A stretch of DNA of 50,089 bases, from assembly GCA_025934495.1 (NCBI GenBank), contig JAICXY010000012.1, positions 1-50,089 on the forward strand, written 5' to 3'. Below, in pieces: positions 1 to 8,027 of this stretch (positions are counted from its first letter, which is position 1; each line of letters opens with the position of its first letter). The notes under the pieces were generated by a model. That model was given only the letters and a program-made list of their open reading frames with translations, made no database searches and was not told the DNA's origin. Source of the DNA: Candidatus Nitrosocosmicus sp. Its GTDB lineage: Archaea; Thermoproteota; Nitrososphaeria; Nitrososphaerales; Nitrososphaeraceae. Position numbers and translations under genes: made by a program.

Positions 1-152
1 AAGTTGGATCGGATTATGTTCTTACGCAGAAAGGCACGGTACATAAACATAAATATCGATTGCCAAAGAACCTTGCAGTAAAATTTGATGGAAATAAACT
101 ATGGTTTAAAATAACCAAAGATGAAGCTGATGGATATAAGATAGAGAACTAA
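1..152 (+). CDS. C-terminal part of a small PRC-barrel/DUF2171-like protein (5' truncated)
   Basis: The reading frame is open from the window edge to a TAA at 150-152 and gives the last 49 residues of a protein whose start lies upstream. The visible part contains a YRLPKNLAVKFDGNKL segment and ends in FKITKDEADGYKIEN. This strand pattern (a 'xYxPxxLxxxxDGxxLxxKxTxxEA' run) resembles the end of PRC-barrel/DUF2171-type small archaeal proteins, which are cytoplasmic and of uncertain role. It is followed by a T-rich stretch near 161-168 that could end transcription. The family call is by pattern memory only; an unrelated small protein is possible. Confidence 0.5.
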   Translation, partial: VGSDYVLTQKGTVHKHKYRLPKNLAVKFDGNKLWFKITKDEADGYKIEN

Positions 153-401
153 TCTTCATTCACCTTTTTTATTGTCATATATAATAATTGTTGCTATTTA
201 TTTTATAATTTAATAAACGTATGATTTCTTAGTAAAAGTATTTCTCAGATTCTAATAATATTTGGTGATTTATATTAATTGTGGGTGGAGGCGAATAGGT
301 TTTATACATATTTTGAATCGTTTTATTTGATTTATTCTAACAATTTTATGATTCTATCTATTCATTTATGTATGGATGATAATCTTCAATCATTATCGAG
401 T

Positions 402-908
402 TCACACTTTAATTCCATTGCCATTTTTTACAATAAATGCACAACTCATTTCAGGATCTAGAGTACCTTGAATCAATAAGCAATTATGAGAATACATATA
501 ATATTTACAATTTTTACATTTAAAACCTTCAGCCGCCTCATTTATTACATGTCCATTTTGAAAATCCAATTTTTCTCCACCATTTCTTATGAAATCCCAT
601 ACAATATCCCCTGGGAGCATTCCGTGGCCCCGAGGAGCAAAGTATTTGGATATCCCATTTTCATTATTAATATTTCCCTCTATAATGTGACAGATCTGCT
701 CGGCAGGTAAATTAAACTTGCAACTACCACAAGACTGTTTCTTATCTCTTTGACCATCATAATCCTTTCCTAATTCTACATAGCTTGCATCTTCCTTTGT
801 TATCTTTTTCCCTGTTCTTAAATAATTGTAAAGTAGTTGATCTCCGTCCTGCATATCCTCTTTTTTCTGATCCCCTATTGATTTGGCAATACCCGATTCC
901 TTAGGCAT
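402..908 (-). CDS. HiPIP-like cysteine protein with two tandem cysteine modules
   Basis: 168 residues, no signal peptide or membrane segment. Two similar modules are visible. The C-terminal one has C131-x2-C134-x8-C143-x12-C156, the spacing style of high-potential iron-sulfur proteins, with the LLIQG stretch after the third Cys and a CAF motif at the fourth. The N-terminal module has C60-x2-C63-x9-C73 followed by HIIEG, but where the fourth Cys is expected it reads GISKYF, so it probably cannot hold a standard four-Cys cluster unless another residue helps. The first about 55 residues are charged and probably flexible. HiPIPs are electron carriers; whether this one carries a cluster or binds zinc cannot be told from sequence. 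The gene stands alone, with tRNA-Glu about 1 kb further on. Confidence 0.6.
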   Translation of the reverse strand: MPKESGIAKSIGDQKKEDMQDGDQLLYNYLRTGKKITKEDASYVELGKDYDGQRDKKQSCGSCKFNLPAEQICHIIEGNINNENGISKYFAPRGHGMLPGDIVWDFIRNGGEKLDFQNGHVINEAAEGFKCKNCKYYMYSHNCLLIQGTLDPEMSCAFIVKNGNGIKV

Positions 909-1091
909 ATACTACTTAATCTTATGATTTATTTGTTAATAATGTATCTAAAATATACATATTTTAGATTAACCTCGATTATTAAGGATGAAAAATTTAG
1001 GCACAGTAAAGTCATGATCTTGTTTTAATAATTCATAAAAATATTCATCAATTTCTGTACATGCTCTAGTTTACATTTCATTGTTTACGTT

Positions 1092-1230
1092 ATTTTGTTG
1101 CATGATTCGAAAATCAGTTAAAAATGTGATTTGTGTATAACAATATTAATTGGATTTTGACTATTTCTGTTATAACTATATCTACAAAACTCTAACAAAC
1201 AACGATTTACTGAATAATGCAACAAAGCAG
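1092..1230. mobile_element. MITE family 2, copy 1
   Basis: A non-coding element of about 139 bp. Its left end reads TTTTGTTGCATGATTCG and its right end, on the other strand, CTGCTTTGTTGCATTATT, so the ends are inverted repeats. A second copy lies at 17645-17789 with the same ends and similar interior (shared blocks such as GTTATAA and AACGATTTA). There is no ORF of note, so it would depend on a transposase in trans. Target-site duplication not resolved. Confidence 0.65.
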
Positions 1231-1350
1231 GTTTAGGTGAAAGAATATTGAAAATCTCATCGATTTTTAATGTCATGCATAGTTATTTAGAAAATGCTTT
1301 TCTTCAATTGTGAAACAGAAAGTGCTTTAATTTTAAGAAGTCACAACCAC

Positions 1351-1377
1351 TGGTACAAAGTACCATGTATATAAAAA
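1351..1377 (+). promoter_or_regulatory. Perfect 15-bp palindrome abutting a TATA-like box
   Basis: TGGTACAAAGTACCA (1351-1365) is a perfect inverted repeat, directly followed by TGTATATAAAAA (1366-1377), a good archaeal TATA-box match. This is the layout of an operator next to a promoter. Downstream lie a short CGGA/TCCG hairpin (1379-1390), a run of CAA triplets (about 1400-1419) and a 42-codon ORF starting at 1426. Confidence 0.4.
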
Positions 1378-1425
1378 CCGGATCTTTCCGATTGTAATTT
1401 ACAACAACAACAACAACAATAGAAA

Positions 1426-1554
1426 ATGTTTCATGATAAAAATATATTTTATTCATTCAATAATCTTTTTAAGAATTGCTCCATAAGGGCTCATTTGCAA
1501 TACATCATACCAAAATATATTTATAGCAAACTTATGAGTTATCATCGACAATAA
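1426..1554 (+). CDS. Possible 42-residue ORF downstream of the palindrome/TATA promoter
   Basis: ATG at 1426 opens a 42-residue frame ending TAA at 1552-1554. It sits about 50 bp after a convincing TATA-like box and follows a CAA-repeat leader. The peptide starts MFHDKNIFYSFNN and is not recognised; it has a single Cys and no membrane segment. No clear ribosome-binding site is seen. The transcript may instead be a non-coding RNA. Confidence 0.2.
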   Translation: MFHDKNIFYSFNNLFKNCSIRAHLQYIIPKYIYSKLMSYHRQ

Positions 1555-1961
1555 TTCCAGCACATTTTTCAATCCATAACATATTTTTGAGACTACTATT
1601 TTGAAAACAACTTGTATTTAGTATGATTTTTTAACAATGATTTATTGTCCATTTTCTTTTATACAAGTCTTGTTCCTCTAATTCGAAAGATTCACTTAAT
1701 TCCCATTTAAATACATAAAAAATTGACAACCCATCTAATTAATCTCAAACCCATATGATTATTAATTATAATATAAAGATAATATAACATTCATTAATTT
1801 TGTTTTTGATATTTTATTTAATTTAACTTTTCTTTATCAGACGCTCGAGTACAGATTCAAAATTTGTAAAATTTGAATATATTATTCCCTTTGAAGAATT
1901 TGACAATTATTTACATTCTTGTTTTTTTATTAATCCAAAATTGCTTCCTTTTCAAATAAGA

Positions 1962-2082
1962 TGCTCCGGCCGGGATTTGAACCCGGGATCGTCGCCTTGA
2001 GAGGGCGAAATGCTTAACCGGATTGTGCAGCTTTTCAAATCACAGAAATTAGTATTATTGAAAGCCTCTACACCACCGGAGC
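1962..2082 (-). tRNA. tRNA-Glu (CTC) with an intron in the D-loop
   Basis: On the minus strand the acceptor strands GCTCCGG (2082-2076) and CCGGAGC pair, with discriminator A at 1962. The T arm is CCGGG-TTCAAAT-CCCGG. The anticodon arm is TCGCC-CTCTCAA-GGCGA, giving anticodon CTC for glutamate. The D arm is split by about 45 bases (2067-2023). Removing them leaves a normal 76-nt tRNA with a GTGT/GCAT D stem and a GG-containing D loop. CCA is not encoded. The anticodon loop itself has no intron. Confidence 0.93.
2023..2067 (-). other. Non-canonical tRNA intron (D-loop)
   Basis: The insert can form a bulge-helix-bulge site. The exon TGTA pairs with TGCA near the intron's 3' end (one G-T wobble), flanked by 3-nt bulges GAG and CAA, and the intron interior GCTTTCAA pairs with TTGAAAAGC. 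This is the substrate form of the archaeal tRNA-splicing endonuclease. The exact cut points are uncertain by one or two bases (43-45 nt). Confidence 0.8.
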
Positions 2083-2473
2083 TTTTGGTTTCTCCTTGAT
2101 TGTTAATATTATTTAGAATATAAAACTTCGTTTTAAAGTCAGGTTTTTCTGTAATTATTGAGTTAGGATTATAAAATTACCAGTATGTTTGGTGGTTTAA
2201 GATGGTAATATGATACATATTTTTCAATTAGAATCTGTATTTTATAAGAGAAAAAATGAATTTTTATTAGATGGCAAAATGGAATTTATTTCAATAATCA
2301 TCATAAAATTTTTTTTTAATCAAATAAATTTTAATAGAATTTATATATGATCTATAACATGCTTTGATTCATCCTTCTATATGCCAAATACATTATTACT
2401 TTTATCTAAATATTCAACATAAACTTTAACCTTTAAAGATAATAACTTTCTAGTACCCGAGTGGATATGTATA
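2083..2473. other. AT-rich intergenic stretch
   Basis: About 390 bp between tRNA-Glu and the DsbA-like gene, with no ORF or repeat I can support. It must hold the tRNA promoter and the promoter of the downstream gene pair. Confidence 0.5.
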
Positions 2474-3247
2474 ATGATTGAACTTACAAGGTTTAACAAT
2501 ATTATAAAAAATAATATCTGTATATCTGTTGTTACTATTTCTGTTATTATCTCTATAACCATATTTATATATTCTATAACATTGGCATCCTCATCATCTC
2601 TAGCCCTTCTCTCACATTCAACATTCTCTAATGACCAATCCTCAATCCATGTTTCCGCACAAACAAAAGTTGAAGATATTACAAAATTATCGCTATCTAA
2701 TTTGATAAAATACGGCGCACCATATCAAGGAAGTAAATTGGCACCAGTCATTCTAATTGATTTTAGCGACCTTCAATGTAAATTATGTCAACGATTTGTA
2801 AAATCAACAGAACCTCAGATAAATTCAACTTATATTCAAACCGGAAAGGTTGCTTTAGTATTCAAGCATTTGCCAAATCGGGGATTTGATTCTCTTCCAG
2901 CATCTCTAGCAGCTCAGTGTACAAATAGCCAAGGAAAATTCTGGCAATTCCATAACTTATTATATAAAATTCAAGGTCCAATTGATTCTGGTTGGGCAAG
3001 CAAAAATAATTTGAAAAAACTTGCATCACAAATACCCGGACTTGATATACAAAGATTTAACTCATGTTTTGATAGTCAAAAATATAAAACACTCATAAAC
3101 TCTGATCTTGCATTAGCACATTCTCTTGGATTTACTCAGACTCCTTCTTTTATAATAGAAAAAAATGATGGCTCAAACCCTCAAAAATTAGAAGGGCCAC
3201 AACCATTTCCAGAATTCAAATCAGTAATTGACAATGAACTTGGATGA
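2474..3247 (+). CDS. DsbA-like membrane-anchored thiol:disulfide oxidoreductase
   Basis: 257 residues. Residues about 15-38 form one hydrophobic N-terminal segment, a signal anchor that would place the rest outside the membrane. A Ser/Thr-rich linker follows, then a thioredoxin-fold domain: strand VILIDFSDLQ, active site C102-K-L-C105, an alpha-helical insertion (KFWQFHNLLYK typical of DsbA/Thioredoxin_4), and the cis-Pro loop TQTPSFII. The expected reaction is formation or isomerisation of disulfides in exported proteins. ATG at 2474 is used because it gives the full signal anchor. The end overlaps the start of the next gene, which is a membrane protein with its own CxxC, so the two are probably cotranscribed and may be redox partners (inference). 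Confidence 0.87.
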   Translation: MIELTRFNNIIKNNICISVVTISVIISITIFIYSITLASSSSLALLSHSTFSNDQSSIHVSAQTKVEDITKLSLSNLIKYGAPYQGSKLAPVILIDFSDLQCKLCQRFVKSTEPQINSTYIQTGKVALVFKHLPNRGFDSLPASLAAQCTNSQGKFWQFHNLLYKIQGPIDSGWASKNNLKKLASQIPGLDIQRFNSCFDSQKYKTLINSDLALAHSLGFTQTPSFIIEKNDGSNPQKLEGPQPFPEFKSVIDNELG

Positions 3248-3869
3248 AGATGAGATACACGACAAGAAAATTGTGTTCGAGGCAAAAAAAAGAACTAAAA
3301 GAGTGGCAACGAAAGAAATGAAAAGAATTAACAAAGACATATTCATAGAGGGAGTGATGAAAATAAAGGTAACAATACCACTTGCATTTAAAATTGTATA
3401 TTCAAATCGTTTTTATATTGTTATATCTGCTGGCATATTTGCCGCTTTTTGGATTTTCTTTAATGTATTTGACCAGTTACTATTTTTTTCACCGGTTATA
3501 ACTTTCTATCTGCCCGATGATGCTGTAAATGGATTTATCCTAACAAACATAACTTCGGTATTGATGGGGATATTAGTTGCAATGAATGTATTTGTAATTA
3601 GGAATTCGAAACTTCATTTGGATAAATCAATATTTTCCGGTTCAATTCTAGGTATTGCTTCTAGTGCTTGTGCTAGTTGTTCTTCGATAGGCTTTCTCGT
3701 GATATCCACATTTGGAGGTTTTGGCATGATTGCAACGGATTTCCTAACAAATTATCAAACCCCATTGAGGATGGTATCAATAGTACTTTTATTATGGGCA
3801 TTATATTCTATACATAACAGAATAACAAAGCAATGTGTATTTAATACATTTGCAAATAATGGAAAATAA
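3228..3869 (+). CDS. Four-helix membrane protein with an intramembrane CASC motif
   Basis: Up to 213 residues, with a basic N-terminal tail of about 45 residues and then about four hydrophobic helices. One contains SSACASCSSIGF, a CxxC inside or at the edge of a membrane helix. Family not recognised; it lacks the layout of VKOR and of full-length CcdA/DsbD. The frame overlaps the end of the DsbA-like gene by 20 bases if the TTG at 3228 is used (14 bases for ATG at 3234). A later start, ATG 3357, has a purine-rich GAGGGAG just upstream and would remove the basic tail, so the start is unsure. Context and CxxC suggest it passes electrons to or from the DsbA-like protein (inference). Confidence 0.75.
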   Translation: MTMNLDEDEIHDKKIVFEAKKRTKRVATKEMKRINKDIFIEGVMKIKVTIPLAFKIVYSNRFYIVISAGIFAAFWIFFNVFDQLLFFSPVITFYLPDDAVNGFILTNITSVLMGILVAMNVFVIRNSKLHLDKSIFSGSILGIASSACASCSSIGFLVISTFGGFGMIATDFLTNYQTPLRMVSIVLLLWALYSIHNRITKQCVFNTFANNGK

Positions 3870-4160
3870 CAATTATAGCCAGTCGATTTTGTTCTAATTA
3901 GCATCTTTGTTTAATTCTCTAATAGTATAAGAATTTATAAAAAATTATACCTAATATGCAAATAATATATTATTAAATATATGGATGTCCTTTTTTTGAA
4001 TATTAATCTATGTATGTGAGATCTATTATATATGTATACTAATCTATAATTTTTATTTGGGATATTTAAAAAATTACCTCATTTAATAAACTTTATATTT
4101 ATAAATTTTTTAAAATTCTATAAATATTGTTATATAACTCCAATTTATAATAACCCCTGC

Positions 4161-4397
4161 ATGAATAAATTAAATAAAATTACCATCATATCTATAGTAG
4201 TAGTAGCAGCAGCAGCAAGTTTATCTGCAATAAATATTGGTAGTGTCAATGCACAAGGTAACACAACCAGCACATCAGCTACTGGTGGTAATGCAAGCAG
4301 TGGTAATATGACCGGAGGTAACATGACTAGCATGAGTGGAGGTACTACAACTAGCAATGTCCCAAGCGTTAGCAGCAGTTCAACTAGCGGTTATTAA
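4161..4397 (+). CDS. Small secreted Ser/Thr/Gly/Asn-rich protein
   Basis: 78 residues. An N-terminal signal peptide (MNKLNK, hydrophobic ISIVVVAAAASLSAINI, then SVNAQG) points to export with cleavage near the Ala-Gln. The remainder is low complexity, made of Ser, Thr, Gly, Asn and Met, with several N-x-S/T sites that could be glycosylated. No enzymatic domain. Such proteins are common in thaumarchaeal surfaces, role unknown. The antisense frame 4145-4357 only mirrors the repeats. Confidence 0.65.
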   Translation: MNKLNKITIISIVVVAAAASLSAINIGSVNAQGNTTSTSATGGNASSGNMTGGNMTSMSGGTTTSNVPSVSSSSTSGY

Positions 4398-4972
4398 TAG
4401 CAATATTAAAATAAATATAATAGAAAATAACAATTTATAGTGTAGTTAATAATTTATTTATTTTTTTATTCCAGATTAAGTTTAATTTTAAATGTATTAT
4501 ACATACATTAACAAATGGACCATTAAAAAATCATGGCGATATTTATCCATTAAAAGCGTTCTAACCTAAATATTATGCAATGAGAATATTTTTCCTTATA
4601 ACTTATGTTTAAGCATTTCCGGCTCTAAATTTAAGTAAAAAGATATAGATTTACTTATTTAAAACCTAGAATATCAATGCATATAAATAAAACAAAAAAG
4701 CAAAAGTTTCTATATAAGCAAAAAGAATATGGACTAATTTATAAACTATCCTAATAAATAAATGTTATAGACAAACATTCCAATAGCTATTTTTGAATAA
4801 TCTGCCGTATGAAGCAAAGAAAGAACCTGTTAATAAGAACTAATAGTCTTAGCTGTTTGCAATTAATTATACAAGAGATCTATTGTTAGACTTTTAAGAT
4901 CTTAACATCCAGTGATTTTGAATATAAGCAAAACAGGTTATGAAGATGTAATCGATAACAAGAGGGCGACTT
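4398..4972. other. Intergenic stretch with an IS5-type terminal remnant
   Basis: Non-coding. Near 4850-4884 it carries AATTATACAAGAGATCT preceded by AGCTGTTTGCA, which is the end of the IS5-type element found whole at 10394-11463 (transposase N-terminal side). Nothing else recognisable. Confidence 0.5.
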
Positions 4973-5578
4973 TCAGACAACTCTGTTACTAACTTCCATG
5001 GCATCATCGATATCTTTAGAAAATTCCAATGTAGTTTCAATAGTCTTGCTATTGTACTTTCCAGAATTACGTACATATTCAAGATACTCTATCATTTCAT
5101 TTTTAGATATACCAACATTATCTGCAATTATTATAGCATCCTTTTTAATTATATTTGATTCTTCAGATATTCGAAGGTATTGTAAATATTGATCTTTTGC
5201 TGCATCTAAAAATAGTAAATCAAATTTGTAATGTAGTTTAGGTATTACTTCTAGAGCATCGCCAGTTATCAAATCTATTTTATCCGATAACTCTGCATCT
5301 TTGATATTTATTTTTGCAATATCTCCATTATTTTTATCTATTTCAACGGTTACCACTTTGAATTCATCGCCATCATCATCATCATAATAATCAGACATAA
5401 CATTTGCCATTAGAATGGCAGAATACCCATATAAAGATCCAATTTCCAATATCTTCTTTGGCTTGTGTTCTCGAATAATATCTGCAATAATCTTTCCTTT
5501 GGTAGGGCCTATGGATGGCATGAATCGCTTTTTTCCTATCTCATCTAGTGAATTTAGAATATCTATTGCTTTGTTCAC
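4973..5578 (-). CDS. SAM-dependent O-methyltransferase, family 3 (COMT-like)
   Basis: 201 residues. It has the Rossmann methyltransferase signature: ILEIGSLYGYSAILMA (motif I, SAM binding), VVTVEIDKNN (acidic residue for the ribose), DLITGDALE, then DLLFLDAAKDQYLQYL, the metal-binding region typical of cation-dependent catechol-type O-methyltransferases, and IIADN. Length fits the family (about 200-220). It would methylate a hydroxyl on an unidentified small molecule in the cytoplasm. The start is GTG at 5576-5578; no longer in-frame start is apparent. Monocistronic; substrate unknown. Confidence 0.88.
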   Translation of the reverse strand: MNKAIDILNSLDEIGKKRFMPSIGPTKGKIIADIIREHKPKKILEIGSLYGYSAILMANVMSDYYDDDDGDEFKVVTVEIDKNNGDIAKINIKDAELSDKIDLITGDALEVIPKLHYKFDLLFLDAAKDQYLQYLRISEESNIIKKDAIIIADNVGISKNEMIEYLEYVRNSGKYNSKTIETTLEFSKDIDDAMEVSNRVV

Positions 5579-5991
5579 TTTTACAACAAAATAGAGTATA
5601 TCGATTTCCTACAAAAGTATTATTAATAATTGTTTTAGTTAGTAAGGAGATAGTATTTTTAAGCGCTTTGTTGTATAATTCTTAAATTATATATTGATAG
5701 CGTTTATTTATATAAAAATTATGCAGTTTTGATATAGTATGCTTTAGATCAATATTTCATATTTTATTATGTGCTATATACAAAAATATATAATAAATAT
5801 TGTTTTTGAACATTAACCTGCAGTTATTTTACTTGATGCTTCCAATTAATTAATATAATCCATTTTATATCAAATATGATCAAAAATCATTAATAGATAA
5901 TATTTTATATCAAAAATGACATTAATTTTATGCTGATTAGGTAATATGTCGCCATTAGAAAAGATAGAAAAGAAAAGAGATGTGTTAAATT
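5579..5991. other. Intergenic stretch with a direct repeat upstream of the 5992 gene
   Basis: AT-rich. TTTTATATCAAATATGA (from about 5861) recurs as TTTTATATCAAAAATGA (about 5902), each followed by an ATTAAT-like segment. The pair lies 90-130 bp before the next gene and could be operator sites or chance in AT-rich DNA. Confidence 0.35.
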
Positions 5992-6240
5992 ATGAATATA
6001 GCTGAAACAGAAACACCATTAATAGTAGAAGCAAAGGCATGTGGTTTCAATAATAAAAGTATTTCATATCGTTTTATAGAGTCTGCTCATAGCTTATGCT
6101 TAGGCAAACATGAATTGGTTTTAGCTCAAATACAGGCATGTGAAAGGTTACTGAAATATACACAAGATGGATTAGAATTATCTATCATAAAAAAAGAAAT
6201 TGAAGAGCTAAAATTAGCTTTGGATATGCTACATTACTAA
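5992..6240 (+). CDS. Small protein of unknown function (82 aa)
   Basis: Codes for 82 residues, largely helical in appearance, with three Cys (in EAKACGF, HSLCLGK, QACERL) and a charged C-terminal helix IIKKEIEELKLALDMLHY. No membrane segment or known motif. Codon use and amino-acid balance look like a real gene, and a purine-rich GAAAAGAAAAGAGATG lies upstream. Not recognised; cytoplasmic. Confidence 0.55.
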   Translation: MNIAETETPLIVEAKACGFNNKSISYRFIESAHSLCLGKHELVLAQIQACERLLKYTQDGLELSIIKKEIEELKLALDMLHY

Positions 6241-6496
6241 AATAATTTTTTATTGCTCCCTTATTTTATTATGTTTAATTATTTATTTATTTAGTTGCTG
6301 TTAAATTTTGCATTATTAATTTTCAATATTTTACTAAACTTCACTTATTAACCATTGCAATTAAAAGTTCATTGTTTTTAGATTTCAATATTTTAACTTG
6401 AGTGCTCGTTTAACCAATATGTTTGACTGATTATCTAAAATAATTTTTCTAAATACAACTTAATATGGATTAATAAAAAAATTAATGGTTAATCAC

Positions 6497-6598
6497 AATC
6501 AAAGAAATCAATAGTAATACAAATATATCTTCAAGGCAAATCCATGAATCAAATAGCACTTGAAACTAGCATTTCAAAAGGAAGATATATTGTCAAAT
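6497..6598 (+). pseudogene. Fragment of a helix-turn-helix DNA-binding domain
   Basis: In one frame the DNA reads IYLQGKSMNQIALETSIS then KGRYIVK and a stop: an HTH of the resolvase/Hin style (IxLYLxGxSxxxIAxxxxIS). There is no start and no continuation. It is a remnant of a regulator or of a mobile-element protein. Confidence 0.35.
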
Positions 6599-6688
6599 AA
6601 GTGATTGAGAAATCCTATTGCATAACCCTTTTCTTGTACTTTAATATAAGGTCAAGTTGAGATAGTGAAATAAATTATTCATATTTAT

Positions 6689-6822
6689 TAGATCTCTTGC
6701 TTAATTGGCACAAATAGCTTTATGACCACAAGTTAGTTAATTGTATATATCTATTGCATAATTAAGTCATTAGAAAAATTTCTAATGATTGAATACATCT
6801 TGATGGAAATCAGCAAATGATG
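6689..6822. mobile_element. IS5-type end plus 5' half of a family-1 MITE
   Basis: TAGATCTCTTGCTTAATTGG followed by CACAAATAGCTTTATGAC (6689-6726) matches the N-terminal-side end of the IS5-type element at 10394-11463. From 6748 a second end, ATCTATTGCATAATTAAG, runs into CATTAGAAAAATTTCTAATG, the start of the family-1 MITE, and is cut off near 6822 by another IS remnant. Confidence 0.5.
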
Positions 6823-7383
6823 GTATGTTCCTATACTTATTCTCTTTTTGTTGGAATGACTTCTGTTGTGTTCTTTTTCTTTGGGAGATAACCCATATTT
6901 TTCTTCTTTCTATAAGGCAATAATGATATTTGTTCTGAGAAATCATTTTCTAAACTCATATCCAAGGTCATAAACATTTACAATCTCTTTGGGAGTGACA
7001 GGGTGATCCTCTATATATTGAAAATATGGTCATGCCTTGTTCCTTTTTTATATTCTGCTTTATGAAGGATAAAATCATAATTGTTAGTCCTAATCTGGTT
7101 CTTTACTGTATGCCTTTTCTTTTTGCCTGAATAGAATATATTCTTTCTTTTAATATCTATTAGTCTTGGCATTTGCTGCTAGTCTGTAAAATCTATAAAA
7201 GAAATCCTAGAAAATATTGATCAACTCCATCAACTGTTTGGAGCCTTTTTATGATGTTATTTATAACTTGCGGTATAGGTATGCATCTCTTTTTAACCCT
7301 GAATCTTTCGAATGTCTCTACAAATGCTGCTCTTATCTAGGTTGAAGAGAAATCCTGCTAATGTGCAAGTCATGTACAGACGG
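6823..7383 (-). pseudogene. Decayed IS5-family transposase
   Basis: The minus strand encodes, in broken frames, pieces matching the transposase of the 10394-11463 element: RLYMTCTLAGFLFNLDKSSI (a cognate of RLYITYTLDGFLFDLDQSSI there), IDFTD, KKKRHTVKNQ and, near the 3' part, KRTQQKS. Several stops and frameshifts separate them. Confidence 0.65.
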
Positions 7384-7809
7384 AGTCTATGATCACACAA
7401 ATAAGATCCATTTACATTGTTATAGAAATAAGACTGGGAATCAGTTTATTGATTTTCTGAAAAGAATTGATAGAAGATATGATGATAAGAATATCCAAAT
7501 TATCTTTCTTGTTCTTGCTAATATTTTAGTGCATAAATCAAAAGATAGTAAAGAAGGAAGAGATATCCAAATGTTGCCCGAGAATAAAATTTGTATTTCT
7601 GCCAGTAAGATCTCCAGAACCCAGCTTGATTGTAATAAGGTGATCGTGGTTACAAAGACAAACAATAAACAATTCTACATTTAAAGATGAACAAGAAATA
7701 GGAGCAACAGTTAGCAAGTGGAAGAATATTTATAATAAAAATCATGTCAGAGGAGCAATCACAAATATTTTACAAGAGAATATATCTTTGTGTTTATACA
7801 GATCTTAAG
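7384..7809 (+). pseudogene. C-terminal half of an IS630-family transposase
   Basis: An open frame running from 7361 to 7684 encodes HLHCYRNKTGNQFIDFLKRI then QIIFLVLANILVHKSK, typical of the DDE_3 endonuclease domain of IS630 transposases. The catalytic Asp normally found in 'LDNxxxH' is replaced (LANILVH). After a frameshift the DNA continues with a C-terminal tail (EIGATVSKWKNIYNKNHVRG) to about 7809. The first residues of the open frame come from the adjoining IS5 remnant. Not functional. Confidence 0.65.
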
Positions 7810-8027
7810 TGAATAGAGCCATTATTTCCTTAATTTGCTTTTTTTTCAAACAAACAAATAATTTGGAAAGGTTTTATTTTTCTATTTTGATTATTTGTGT
7901 TATATAACGTCAATATTTAAATTAATTTGAATTACATTTTATTAAAATGATTTAGGTTTATAATTATTGCATTAGTTATAATTTTATTAACAATATCGCT
8001 TAAGTATATGTAATATAATAAGATAAT

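Larger units (their letters stand above)
1231..1961. other. AT-rich gene-poor stretch
   Basis: Apart from the palindrome/TATA site and the 42-codon frame listed separately, this stretch is AT-rich, with stops in all frames and no recognisable protein remnant. Confidence 0.5.

Noticed and set aside
279-461. 60-codon plus-strand frame
   Set aside because: AT-rich, Phe/Tyr/Ile-heavy product overlapping the end of the HiPIP-like gene on the other strand; no ribosome-binding site.
4145-4357. 70-codon minus-strand frame rich in Val/Leu/Pro
   Set aside because: Exact mirror of the low-complexity secreted protein on the plus strand.
6497-7809. One complete composite transposon
   Set aside because: The HTH fragment, IS5 end, MITE half, IS5 remnant and IS630 remnant belong to different families and orientations, without common outer repeats.
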